Notes under the pieces: generated by a model
Databases searched by the model: none
What the model was told of the DNA's origin: nothing
Seen by the model: only the letters and a program-made list of their open reading frames with translations
Translations under genes and position numbers: made by a program
In this document: positions 1 through 8,741 of the stretch, in pieces
Numbering within the stretch: position 1 is the first letter of the stretch
Layout of the letters: each line of letters starts with the position of its first letter
Assembly: GCF_009754945.1 (NCBI RefSeq)
Contig: NZ_WPIN01000010.1
Location: 1-64,000, forward strand
Direction: 5' to 3'
Length of the DNA stretch: 64,000 nt
Source: Spirosoma arboris
GTDB taxonomy: Bacteria > Bacteroidota > Bacteroidia > Cytophagales > Spirosomataceae

Positions 1-75
1 TGGAACGCTTTTCGGGATTACCTCAATGTGAACACACTCACTCGTCAGATATGGTCTAATCAATGGGCACACTGA
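1..75 (+). CDS. Possible 3' end of an unidentified gene, running into a palindrome
   Basis: Frame 1 is open from the window edge to a TGA at 73-75 and reads as a plausible protein tail (begins WNAFRDYLNV). The last nine codons lie inside the palindrome at 49-122. If this is a real gene, the insertion has replaced its natural C-terminus. At 25 codons this could be chance, and no family is recognised. Confidence 0.22.
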   Translation, partial: WNAFRDYLNVNTLTRQIWSNQWAH

Positions 76-122
76 GCTTGTCTAATTTCGCAAGTTCAGT
101 GTGCCCATTGATTAGACCATAT
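49..122. repeat. MITE-like palindrome derived from IS3-type element ends
   Basis: Two 32-bp arms (49-80 and 91-122) are complementary except for one G-T wobble (76/95) and enclose the 10-nt loop TCTAATTTCG. The left half, starting TGGTCTAAT, matches the left end of the IS element at 60959 onward, including the internal bases through TTTCGCAAG just before its orfA start. The right half corresponds to the opposite terminal repeat. It therefore looks like an IS from which all coding sequence was lost, leaving two ends back to back. The transcript would fold into a very stable hairpin and could also act as a terminator for anything reading in from the left. Confidence 0.8.
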
Positions 123-275
123 CATTCAAACTCATAAAGGTGCTTTCTTTATTAAGAAATCATCATTTTCTAAAAAAAAAATTCAATTCGCTGTAAGTGA
201 AAAATGAGAGTTGCTAGTCTTGAAGGTGTAAGTAAAGTTTAACTGTTTATCCAGCTTAAACACAGTGCATAAGGA
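123..275. other. Leader region of the sigma-factor operon
   Basis: This AT-rich stretch of about 150 bp between the palindrome and the sigma-factor gene contains a nine-A run. It should hold the promoter of the first operon, but I cannot fix a convincing Bacteroidota -33/-7 pair. A weak AAGGA lies immediately before the ATG at 276, too close to be a typical ribosome site. Confidence 0.4.
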
Positions 276-953
276 ATGGCACAATTAGATGCTTCTACTT
301 CAGGCGAATCGCTTCAGGAACACGTTTCGTTGCCTTTACCAGATCAACAAATGGATCTCGCTTCGTTGACCATGAATGATGAATTGTTCATCAGGAGAGC
401 TATGGTCAATGATCCCGAAAAAGGGGTAGAACTGCTCTATAGACGGTATTTTCAGCCACTTTGTAGTCATGCGATCAAGTATGTTGGATCGAAAGCGGTA
501 GCCGAGGATCTAGTGTCGGAGGTATTTTATGAATTTTATAAAACCTCAGCATTTCTGGAAGTCAGGTATTCCTATCGGTATTATTTATTCCGTTCTGTTC
601 GAAATAGTGCATTTAGTTACATTAAATGGGAATTAAAACGAACGGAACATTTTGAGGATGCACATGAAGCGGCCTTTCCGACAGAACAAAGTCCAGAAAC
701 GATAAGCCAATTCGAAGAAATGTATCAGGATGTTCAAAACGCAGTAAATTCTTTGCCGTTTGAACGGCGAAAGATTTACCTGATGAACCGATTTGAAGGA
801 AAGCGCTATCAGGAAATTGCCGATGAACTGACTATATCCGTGAAAACAGTGGAGGTTCAGCTGTACCGAGCCAACAAATACATCCGGACACTGCTTAGAA
901 ATAAATGGTTGCTTTCTATCTTTTTTTGCCTTTCTACTAGTTTTCCGCACTGA
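276..953 (+). CDS. ECF-type RNA polymerase sigma factor (Bacteroidetes FecI-like)
   Basis: Cytoplasmic sigma-70 family factor of 225 residues. Residues about 40-110 show region 2 features (LLYRRYFQPLCSHAIKYV, then a SEVFYEFY core and YLFRSVRNSAFSYIKW). Residues about 145-215 form region 4, with LPFERRKIYLMNRFEGKRYQEIADELTIS split over the helix-turn-helix that contacts the -35 element. The N-terminus is roughly 35 residues longer than usual. The ATG at 372 would give a more typical length, so the start is uncertain. The next gene is a FecR-type anti-sigma and the one after it a SusC with an STN domain, the standard three-part outer-membrane-to-sigma relay. I infer that this factor activates the SusCD operon downstream when the transporter is loaded. 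Confidence 0.93.
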   Translation: MAQLDASTSGESLQEHVSLPLPDQQMDLASLTMNDELFIRRAMVNDPEKGVELLYRRYFQPLCSHAIKYVGSKAVAEDLVSEVFYEFYKTSAFLEVRYSYRYYLFRSVRNSAFSYIKWELKRTEHFEDAHEAAFPTEQSPETISQFEEMYQDVQNAVNSLPFERRKIYLMNRFEGKRYQEIADELTISVKTVEVQLYRANKYIRTLLRNKWLLSIFFCLSTSFPH

Positions 954-1007
954 CGTGTAAGTGGTAAACAGACGTTGCTCGTCTTACATACGACAATCCG
1001 AATGTAT

Positions 1008-2021
1008 ATGAAATCAGCAATCACGAAAGACCTGCTTTTTACTCATTTTATGGGAAAAACCTCAGCGATGCAAAAGCAGATGATTGATGAATGGGCAAAA
1101 GAGCTGGCTCATGAGGAGTTGTATTACACATGGCTAGAAGAATATGAAGCCATGTATCCAGAATATGAAGCGAATGTTGACAAAGCCATTGATGAGTACT
1201 ACTTCTTTTTAAAAAAGATTAAAGCAGTTTCCAATAACCCTGAAGTTGAGTCAACAACTAAAGTTCGGACGATGGGTAGGTCAACATGGCTAAGGTGGAG
1301 TATGGCTGCTTCGGTTATTCTGTGTCTGTTTCTTACAGCCTGGCTGACGAGAAATACCTGGAAATACCAAACGTTCCAAACAGCCTTCGGACAAACCAGG
1401 ACACTTCATTTGGAGGATGGCAGTCAGGTGACGCTAAATTCAAATTCATCACTCAAGGTACCTCGTTGGGGGTTCGGCCAAACAACCCGCCAGGTTTTTC
1501 TGGAAGGAGAAGCTTCGTTCTCCATTAAGCATACACCAACGCACCAAAAATTTATGGTTGGAACATCCAACCAATTTGAGGTTGAGGTTTTAGGAACGGA
1601 ATTTACCGTATTTACCAGAGAGCGAGGATCAAAAGTTGTTTTGAATAAAGGGAAAGTTCAGCTCCATCTGCATTACGGCTCCCAAACCCGGACCATGGCC
1701 ATGAGCCCTGGGGATTTAATTACGATGGATAACCAGAATCGAATACAAAAAACCGTCACTCCTCAACCCGAACTCCACGCTGCCTGGATGGGCCATCGGT
1801 ATATTTTTAAGCAGACAACGCTTCGGGAAATCAACTATTTACTGTACGAAAATTACGGTATCAGCGCTGAAGTCGATAAGAAAGAATTACTCGACCAAAC
1901 GCTTTCGGGAACATTCACAGCCGACAATGTGGATGAATTCCTCAACTTATTAGAAACAGTACTGGATCTTCATATCACTCGCCAAGAGAACAAAGTCTTT
2001 ATTTCACAGGATAACCTTTAA
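1008..2021 (+). CDS. FecR-family anti-sigma factor
   Basis: Inner-membrane anti-sigma protein of 337 residues. The frame is open from a TTG at 975, but the ATG at 1008 gives the usual FecR opening (MKSAITKDLLFTHFMGK), so I chose it; 1002 is also possible. The N-terminal cytoplasmic part carries the short helical sigma-binding region (WAKELAHEELYYTWLEE). One membrane segment follows at about residues 88-108 (WSMAASVILCLFLTAWL). The periplasmic FecR domain (about 120-225) includes the RTLHLEDGSQVTLNSNSSL and FLEGEASFSI signatures, and the C-terminal DUF4974-type module (about 260-335) would contact the STN domain of the SusC encoded next. It lies 54 bp after the sigma gene and 19 bp before SusC, presumably in one operon. 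Confidence 0.93.
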   Translation: MKSAITKDLLFTHFMGKTSAMQKQMIDEWAKELAHEELYYTWLEEYEAMYPEYEANVDKAIDEYYFFLKKIKAVSNNPEVESTTKVRTMGRSTWLRWSMAASVILCLFLTAWLTRNTWKYQTFQTAFGQTRTLHLEDGSQVTLNSNSSLKVPRWGFGQTTRQVFLEGEASFSIKHTPTHQKFMVGTSNQFEVEVLGTEFTVFTRERGSKVVLNKGKVQLHLHYGSQTRTMAMSPGDLITMDNQNRIQKTVTPQPELHAAWMGHRYIFKQTTLREINYLLYENYGISAEVDKKELLDQTLSGTFTADNVDEFLNLLETVLDLHITRQENKVFISQDNL

Positions 2022-2040
2022 CATTCGTACCCTACTTTTC

Positions 2041-5000
2041 ATGAAAAAACAATTTTACTCAAATTGTTGTGCGGTAGCATTGTATCTACTCGTAGGAGGA
2101 GTTGCGCAGGAGGGGCTCGCTCAACGAGCGTTGGCCTTCAGCCAACAAACCAATAAAACCGAACAACCGGGCCACGCAGGGCAAAAACGTATTTCGCTTA
2201 AGGAGGCCTTTACGGCACTTAAGGGGCATTATAAAGTAGATATTGTTTTTAAAGACCGAGCGGTAGAAAATTTTTCGGTTGCTACCAAAGACGTCGATTT
2301 TCGATTGGGCCTTGAGGAAAATTTAGCCATTATTCTTCGAAGCACTAGTTTGACATTCAAAAAGCTAAAAAACAATACGTACGCGATCACCAAAAATACG
2401 GAACGTATAGGGGCAATCGACGACCGAAATCCGCAGCCCAGTTCGGTTCAGACCCCCACTCTAATTCAGGAATCCAGGCCGGTCAATCAGGAATCTCGAC
2501 CTACTGAAACGGCATCACCTTTGGAAAAAGTCATCATAGGAAAGGTTTCGGATGAACGGGGGGAGGGCTTACCCGGAGTATCCGTTTTGATCAAGGGAAC
2601 TCAACAAGGGACGACAACCAATTCGGAGGGGAGTTTCAAACTCGCTATGCCTGATGAGCCATCTGTATTGGTGTTTTCGTTTGTAGGCTACCTAACGCAG
2701 GAAATAGCAGTTGGCAACCAAACATCACTAGCTATAACCCTGCACGTGGACCAGCGTAGTCTGGACGAAGTGGTGGTGGTTGGCTATGGAACCGTCAAAA
2801 AGAGTGATTTGACCGGCTCGGTGAGTTCAGTTAAAGGAACCGATATAAGTGCCTTCCCGAGCGCAAACGTCATGCAGGGGCTATCCGGAAGAGCTTCCGG
2901 TGTACAAGTGAAACAAAATACCGGTGCTCCAGGTGGGACAGTAAGTGTTCGAATTAGGGGCACCAATTCGATTCAGGGTAGCAACGAACCCTTATATGTC
3001 ATTGACGGATTTCCGGTTAGTGGGCAACCATTGATGTTGAATAATTCGGAGATTGAAAGTATTGAAATCCTTAAAGATGCATCGGCAGTAGCCATTTACG
3101 GCTCCAGAGGAGCTAATGGGGTCGTATTAATTTCGACGAAGTCAGGAAAAGAAGGCAAAATGCGGGTTGACTACGAATCGAACTACGGCTCTCAACAATT
3201 GCGTAAAAAGATTGAGTTAATGAATGCACAGGAATATGCAACATTTTACAACATCTTAAGTGCAAACCAGGGGACAAGTCCGTCCTATACGCAAGAGCAA
3301 ATCAATAGCTTTGGCCAAGGATTTGACTGGCAGGACTTTGTGTTCCGAAAGGCCCCTATCCAAACCCATTCGCTTAACATCAGCGGAGGAAATGCCAAAA
3401 CGCAGTTTTCGGTTTCGGGTAGCTATTATGGTCAGGACGGCATTATCAAAGGGAGCGATTATCAACGCTATGGCCTACGAACCAATATTAACCACAGTAT
3501 CAGCAACAAAATCAAGGTAGCGTTTTCTACTACCCTTTCTAGAAATCAAACCTCGCGACAAAACTCCGGAGGAGGAATTCAGGGGCAATCGCTGATCAGT
3601 GCATCGCTGGTCGCTTCACCTATCCAGACCCCTTACAACGACGACGGCACCTATCGGGTACTGACATCACCACTACCTATTATTGTTATTAATCCATTAA
3701 ACTTTATCAATGAAACCTCCGACAAAGGCTTTTCTAATAAAGTTCTCGCCAACGCTTCGCTGTCGTTTGAACCGCTCAACGGATTGATCCTTAAAGTATA
3801 CGGGGGGGTAGAAAATAGCGACGACAGAAATGATTTTTACCGCACCCGTAATTTCTTTAACCAGCAATCCAATGCTAGCGTAACCACCACGCAATTCACC
3901 AGTCTGCTGAATGAAAATACAATCACCTATAGCAAAAACATTGGCGCCAAGCACAAAATCGTGGCGTTGGGTGGGTTTACGTATCAGGATTTTGTCAATA
4001 CATCCTTAAGCGCTTCCGGCACCGGCTTTCTAAGTGATGTAACCGAAAGTTATAATCTCGCTGCTGCCACCATACCGGGTATTCCTGGGTCTAGCTACGC
4101 TAAATCTGTCCTGTTATCCTATCTAGGAAGGGTCAATTACAGCTTTAACGATCGCATCCTGGCAACCGTAAGTTTCCGATCCGATGGCTCGTCAAAGTAT
4201 AGTGAAGGAAATAAATGGGGCTTTTTCCCCTCTGCTGCCCTAGCCTGGAAAGTAAAAGAAGAACCATTCCTGGCTAAAAACGACGTTATCTCTGATCTGA
4301 AACTTAGGGGTAGCTGGGGCCGAACGGGTTCCCAGGCCATTGATGCGTATGCCACCTTAAACCAGTTAGCTGTTGGGAAAACAGTGTTTGGCGATGCACT
4401 TTACAACACCTTCGCCCCCAGCACAACCCTTCCCGGAAATTTAAAGTGGGAAACAACCGAGCAAACTGATTTCGGAATGGACTTGGCATTCCTGAACAAC
4501 CGGATTCAGGTTACTGCCGATTATTATATAAAAAACACGCAGGATCTACTCAATTCCGTCCAGCTACCCTCTTCAATGGGATTTACCAATACTATTCGGA
4601 ATATCGGAATCATCCAGAACAAAGGCTTTGAATTTTCGGTGAACGGCGCGGTGGTGAACAAAGGGGCTTTCAAATGGGACCTGAACGGAAATATCGCCTT
4701 TAACAAATCGAAAGTGGTCAAGCTGTACGGTGGGCAGCAAATTTTGACCGGCAGGGTAAGTGTGTTGATTTTTGATGACAATATTACCATGCTCCGTGAG
4801 GGTGAGCCGATGGGCGTGTTTTATGGCTATCAGGAAGATGGTTACGATCAAAAGGGTAGCGTAAAATATAAGGATATCAACAACGACGGAGTCATTAACA
4901 CCAACGATAAAGTTATCCTGGGCAACCCGAACCCCAAATTCATCTATGGCTTGAATTCCTTTATGTCCTATAAAGGAATCGATCTTTCACTGTTCTGGCA

Positions 5001-5433
5001 AGGTTCACAAGCGAATGATATTGCCAATATCAGTGGAATCGGCAATACGTTGCATTACAGTTGGGGTATGAATATGCTGAAAGATGTACTGAACAACACC
5101 TGGACACCGGAAAACCCGAATGCGAAATACCCCAAAGTCACGATGTTTCAGAATATTAACTTCTCAAACCGATTCATTGAAGATGGCTCATACCTAAGGC
5201 TCCGCAATATTGAACTTGGCTATTCGCTGCCAACGGCCAAATGGAATCTCACCTGGATTAGAAACGCCAAGATTTATGTCAGTGGACAGAACCTGTTAAC
5301 CTTCACGAAGTATTCCTGGTGGGATCCCGATGTTAATTCTGCTGGTGGAGCAAGTTCGGTTACGCAGGGAATTGACTTCTCGACGTACCCTGTCGCCAAA
5401 TCATATACGGTTGGTCTCCGTGTCGGTTTTTAA
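2041..5433 (+). CDS. SusC-type TonB-dependent transporter with STN signalling domain
   Basis: Outer-membrane importer of 1130 residues. After a signal peptide (ending near LAQRA), residues about 50-117 form a secretin/TonB short N-terminal (STN) domain (starts ISLKEAFTALKGHYKV). A carboxypeptidase-regulatory-like domain follows (about 165-245, GKVSDERGEGLPGVSVLIKG), then the conserved LDEVVVVGYGT segment, the plug (RIRGTNSI, YVIDGFPV, LKDASAVAIYGSRGANGV) and a 22-strand type barrel ending in aromatic SYTVGLRVGF. The STN domain marks it as a signal-transducing transporter paired with the FecR and sigma factor upstream. The other two SusC proteins in this window lack it and sit beside hybrid sensors instead. 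The substrate is unknown. Confidence 0.96.
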   Translation: MKKQFYSNCCAVALYLLVGGVAQEGLAQRALAFSQQTNKTEQPGHAGQKRISLKEAFTALKGHYKVDIVFKDRAVENFSVATKDVDFRLGLEENLAIILRSTSLTFKKLKNNTYAITKNTERIGAIDDRNPQPSSVQTPTLIQESRPVNQESRPTETASPLEKVIIGKVSDERGEGLPGVSVLIKGTQQGTTTNSEGSFKLAMPDEPSVLVFSFVGYLTQEIAVGNQTSLAITLHVDQRSLDEVVVVGYGTVKKSDLTGSVSSVKGTDISAFPSANVMQGLSGRASGVQVKQNTGAPGGTVSVRIRGTNSIQGSNEPLYVIDGFPVSGQPLMLNNSEIESIEILKDASAVAIYGSRGANGVVLISTKSGKEGKMRVDYESNYGSQQLRKKIELMNAQEYATFYNILSANQGTSPSYTQEQINSFGQGFDWQDFVFRKAPIQTHSLNISGGNAKTQFSVSGSYYGQDGIIKGSDYQRYGLRTNINHSISNKIKVAFSTTLSRNQTSRQNSGGGIQGQSLISASLVASPIQTPYNDDGTYRVLTSPLPIIVINPLNFINETSDKGFSNKVLANASLSFEPLNGLILKVYGGVENSDDRNDFYRTRNFFNQQSNASVTTTQFTSLLNENTITYSKNIGAKHKIVALGGFTYQDFVNTSLSASGTGFLSDVTESYNLAAATIPGIPGSSYAKSVLLSYLGRVNYSFNDRILATVSFRSDGSSKYSEGNKWGFFPSAALAWKVKEEPFLAKNDVISDLKLRGSWGRTGSQAIDAYATLNQLAVGKTVFGDALYNTFAPSTTLPGNLKWETTEQTDFGMDLAFLNNRIQVTADYYIKNTQDLLNSVQLPSSMGFTNTIRNIGIIQNKGFEFSVNGAVVNKGAFKWDLNGNIAFNKSKVVKLYGGQQILTGRVSVLIFDDNITMLREGEPMGVFYGYQEDGYDQKGSVKYKDINNDGVINTNDKVILGNPNPKFIYGLNSFMSYKGIDLSLFWQGSQANDIANISGIGNTLHYSWGMNMLKDVLNNTWTPENPNAKYPKVTMFQNINFSNRFIEDGSYLRLRNIELGYSLPTAKWNLTWIRNAKIYVSGQNLLTFTKYSWWDPDVNSAGGASSVTQGIDFSTYPVAKSYTVGLRVGF

Positions 5434-5453
5434 CCTTTTTACCAGATATTCTT

Positions 5454-6878
5454 ATGAAAGCCAATATCTTACCCATTTGTTTGCTGTTGCTGCTTACTTC
5501 CTGCAACGATCTACTGATCGAAGCGCCAAAGTCAATTGCAGTAGAAACATTTTATAATACTGCCGTAGAAGTAGAAGGAGCCATCGCGGCCATTTATGCT
5601 CCGCTTAAAACGATTTATGGTTCAGAATATCTGCCTTTGCTGGAATCCTCAACCGACTATCATAAAGGAGGGGGCAGTTATGCACCCAATAGTGAGTTTC
5701 AGGGCCTGAATAGCACAAACATAACCCGGGCTGGCACCAAATGGGAAAGTTTTTATTTGGGGATACGGAACGCCAACTTAGTCCTGGCCAATGTGCCCAA
5801 AACCAAACAGCTAAGCGACGAGATCAAAAACAGGTACCTGGCCGAAGCTAAGTTCATGCGTGCCTTAATCTATTTTCAACTCGTGAGATGTTTCGGAGAT
5901 TTGGTACTACGCACCGAAGCCAATATGGGCGAAACGAATGTGAAACGAAGCCCGTCGAGCGAGGTTTACAAACTGATTAAAGATGATTTGTTATTTGCCG
6001 AAAACCTGGTGCCCGCTACCGAACCCGCCCCCGGACGAGCCACGAAGTGGGCGGTAAAAACCCTCCTGGCTGACGTCTATTTTTATACCGGAAGTTATCC
6101 AGAAGCAGCCAATAAGGCAAAAGAAGTGATTGATTCCGGGAAATACGCGTTGGTCGAGGTAAGTACCGCCGACGATTTTACAAAATTATTTGGCCCTGAA
6201 GTCATCTCATCTTCAGAGGAAATCTTATCCCTAAAATACTCCAAAGATCAACAGTGGGGTTACCCTTTCTTCACCCATGCCATTAAAAGCCCCTACATGC
6301 TGGCAGCAGGCTTTGGCGGAGCGTTATATAGTGAGGAACAAAACTACGTCTATGCCAATTGGGATAAAAACGATCTCCGAAAGTCGTATGGCTGGTATAA
6401 ATCCACACTGGCGTTTGGGACCAATACCATTCTGAATAAGAAATTTTCAGATCCGGGCAGTCTGCAACCCAGGAATGATTACCCCCTATATCGATATGCT
6501 GACTTGTTGCTGCTGTACGCCGAGGCATCCTGTGAAGCGGTGGGGCTACCCGACATAAACAGTCTTGATGCCTTGAATAAAGTACACCGAAGAGCGTATG
6601 GCTATAACTCCTCGCAGGCATCGCCTGTAGATTTCAAACTCGCCGATTATACAAAGGCATCATTCATCGAACTGGTCAGAAAAGAGCGGGGCTATGAGAC
6701 ACAGTCTGAGGGGAAGCGGTGGTTTGATTTGAAGAGAACAGGTAAGGCAAAAGAGTATATCAAGATAGCAACAGGAAAAGATATTGCGGACAAGCATTAT
6801 TTGTGGCCAATCCCGCTGTCGGAGCTGAACTACAATGGCGCGTTGGACGCCGTGAAGGATCAAAATCTGGGGTATTAA
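5454..6878 (+). CDS. SusD-family surface glycan-binding lipoprotein
   Basis: Partner lid of the preceding SusC, 474 residues. The lipoprotein signal ends in LLLLTSC with Cys17 as the likely lipidated residue. The N-terminal SusD region is seen in FYNTAVEVEGAIAAIYAPL and AEAKFMRALIYFQLVRCFGD, the TPR-like helical core. The C-terminal RagB/SusD region contains YRYADLLLLYAEA, ELVRKERGYETQSEGKRWFD and the usual closing WPIPLSELNYN. It begins 20 bp after SusC. It binds ligand at the cell surface together with SusC; specificity cannot be read from the sequence. Confidence 0.95.
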   Translation: MKANILPICLLLLLTSCNDLLIEAPKSIAVETFYNTAVEVEGAIAAIYAPLKTIYGSEYLPLLESSTDYHKGGGSYAPNSEFQGLNSTNITRAGTKWESFYLGIRNANLVLANVPKTKQLSDEIKNRYLAEAKFMRALIYFQLVRCFGDLVLRTEANMGETNVKRSPSSEVYKLIKDDLLFAENLVPATEPAPGRATKWAVKTLLADVYFYTGSYPEAANKAKEVIDSGKYALVEVSTADDFTKLFGPEVISSSEEILSLKYSKDQQWGYPFFTHAIKSPYMLAAGFGGALYSEEQNYVYANWDKNDLRKSYGWYKSTLAFGTNTILNKKFSDPGSLQPRNDYPLYRYADLLLLYAEASCEAVGLPDINSLDALNKVHRRAYGYNSSQASPVDFKLADYTKASFIELVRKERGYETQSEGKRWFDLKRTGKAKEYIKIATGKDIADKHYLWPIPLSELNYNGALDAVKDQNLGY

Positions 6879-6905
6879 TGTCAACGCAACTACCTAAATA
6901 AGCAA

Positions 6906-8693
6906 ATGAGCTCTATCGCCGAAATCCATGTCTTGTGTAGGTTAGTTTTAGCGATGGTTTGTCTGGTTTACCCGGCAACATCCTATTCAGCAGAGGTGCC
7001 GGGAGCCGTGATTGGCATGTATGAATGGTCGGCTCAAAATCTCAAGGTGACGCATTTCAGAAATGGCGATCCCATCCCGGAGGCAAAAACCGACGACGAC
7101 TGGAAAAAAGCAGCCGAAAAAGGAACGCCCGCCTGGTGTTATTACAACAATGATCCGGCCAATGCCAGTACATATGGCGTGCTGTATAACTGGTTTGCCA
7201 TTAACGACCCACGCGGTATTAGCCCTGTTGGGTGGGATATTGCGACCCGGGAAGCACTCCAGAACTTACAAACAGAACTAGGCCCCAAGAGTGGCGCTAA
7301 ACTAAAAAGCAGATCGGCCTGGGCGGGTGGTTTACCCGGTTCTGACGAACGGGGATTCGGGGCCCTACCGGCCGGGGTGCGTTACATTGGCGGCTTGTTT
7401 CATGATCTGGGTAAGTATACTTATTTCTGGACCAATTCGTCAAAAGGAGTAGAGGCTGCCTTATATTTTAGCCTTGGTCATAAACACGATGGTGTCGATT
7501 CGACAGAAACGTTCAGCTTTCTCAAAAAAGGGGTCGGTATGTCGGTCAGGTGCGTGCGAAGGGTTGCCTACACAAGCTTTAGCATTGCTCCGAAAAACCT
7601 CCCTAACGACGGCATTATGTTCATTGATAATGAGTCTGTTAATCGGTCTGGACACTACGGCTCAGCCCTAACTGAGTGTAAAAACGGGGATATTCTGGCG
7701 TTTTACACCAACGTATCGGGTAAAATATTCCAGGGGCATGGCATAGCTGGTTGGTCAGAGTATAAGCGGTCGACTGATGGGGGGAAAACCTGGGGCAATC
7801 CAGTTGTTGTCTCTTACTCCCGAAAAGTTTGGGACGTTAACCGGGTCACCGGCGATTCCCTGCCTAAAGGAAAGTCATACATCGCGGCATTTGTTCGTTC
7901 GGTGATTACAGCCCCCAACGGAACGCTTGTTGCCTTTTTGTCCCGGCAACTGGCCAGTAATCGGGATAACTATCTGGGATTTAAAACGCCGGTGTACATC
8001 CTGAGCCATGACAATGGGCAAACCTGGACTGAGCCAAAGGAGGTCGATGAGATAGCTACGGCCAAAGAAATTAGTTTGACCAACGATGATGGGGCTTCTT
8101 TTGTGCAAGATGGGGTAATCTATACCGTCTTTATCGGCGGATACGGTACAGGTGAATACTCGTTTTATGCCTCGCACGACAATGGCGAGACGTTTGCCAA
8201 AGTGAGTGAAGGGCTATTCCAACACCGGAAATATAAGAGCAATTATTACTACATGACAGCCAAAGCACTGGACGACGGGCGGTTTATTGTCTACTCCTAT
8301 GACCTCAATGACGAGTATAACTTGCCCTACGTGATTAGTAGTGATAAAGGCCGAACCTGGAGTGAAGTAAAGACTACCTATATGGCCAAGCGCGTTCGGG
8401 ATGCACAGATGAGCGAAAAAATTGGCAACTACTATTTTATGGTGGGTCGTAGTGGCAGTTTTGGCAGCGACCCAATGAATCTGGTGCTCTATGCATCCAA
8501 AAATGGGATCGATTGGGACAATGGTCAGTATCTTAAAAAGGTACAAAAAACGCTCGATTCGTACTCGGCTATTGAGGTTGTTGGGAAATATGATCCAAAA
8601 CAGGCGAAGAAAGTCCTGATACAGGGATCGGTTGGCTATGGGGTTGGCGCAAGTGTCAATGTCAAGCATTGGTGGATTGACGACGTGAAATAA
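6906..8693 (+). CDS. Secreted FISUMP domain fused to a sialidase-like BNR propeller
   Basis: Exported protein of 595 residues with a signal peptide ending near SYSAEV. Residues about 35-220 match the FISUMP pattern (Fibrobacter major paralogous domain): YEWSAQNLKVTHFRNG, YGVLYNWFAINDPRG, PVGWDIAT, GFGALPAGVRY and the closing SVRCVRR. Residues about 230-590 are a BNR/sialidase-type propeller with four Asp-box motifs: RSTDGGKTWG, SHDNGQTWTE, SHDNGETFAK and SSDKGRTWSE. Asp boxes are structural, so sialidase activity is not implied. A carbohydrate-binding or glycosidase role is likely from its place 27 bp after SusD. The domain pair is unusual in my experience. No T9SS tail is visible. Confidence 0.85.
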   Translation: MSSIAEIHVLCRLVLAMVCLVYPATSYSAEVPGAVIGMYEWSAQNLKVTHFRNGDPIPEAKTDDDWKKAAEKGTPAWCYYNNDPANASTYGVLYNWFAINDPRGISPVGWDIATREALQNLQTELGPKSGAKLKSRSAWAGGLPGSDERGFGALPAGVRYIGGLFHDLGKYTYFWTNSSKGVEAALYFSLGHKHDGVDSTETFSFLKKGVGMSVRCVRRVAYTSFSIAPKNLPNDGIMFIDNESVNRSGHYGSALTECKNGDILAFYTNVSGKIFQGHGIAGWSEYKRSTDGGKTWGNPVVVSYSRKVWDVNRVTGDSLPKGKSYIAAFVRSVITAPNGTLVAFLSRQLASNRDNYLGFKTPVYILSHDNGQTWTEPKEVDEIATAKEISLTNDDGASFVQDGVIYTVFIGGYGTGEYSFYASHDNGETFAKVSEGLFQHRKYKSNYYYMTAKALDDGRFIVYSYDLNDEYNLPYVISSDKGRTWSEVKTTYMAKRVRDAQMSEKIGNYYFMVGRSGSFGSDPMNLVLYASKNGIDWDNGQYLKKVQKTLDSYSAIEVVGKYDPKQAKKVLIQGSVGYGVGASVNVKHWWIDDVK

Positions 8694-8741
8694 GCGTTCA
8701 ATCTCATCGTCAGTCATTCTAACGCTTAAGACGTATTCTGT

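Noticed and set aside
3777..3812. GC/G-run near CGGGGGGGTAG as a possible frameshift or insert in SusC
   Set aside because: The SusC frame runs through it unbroken and encodes ordinary barrel sequence (LKVYGGVEN).
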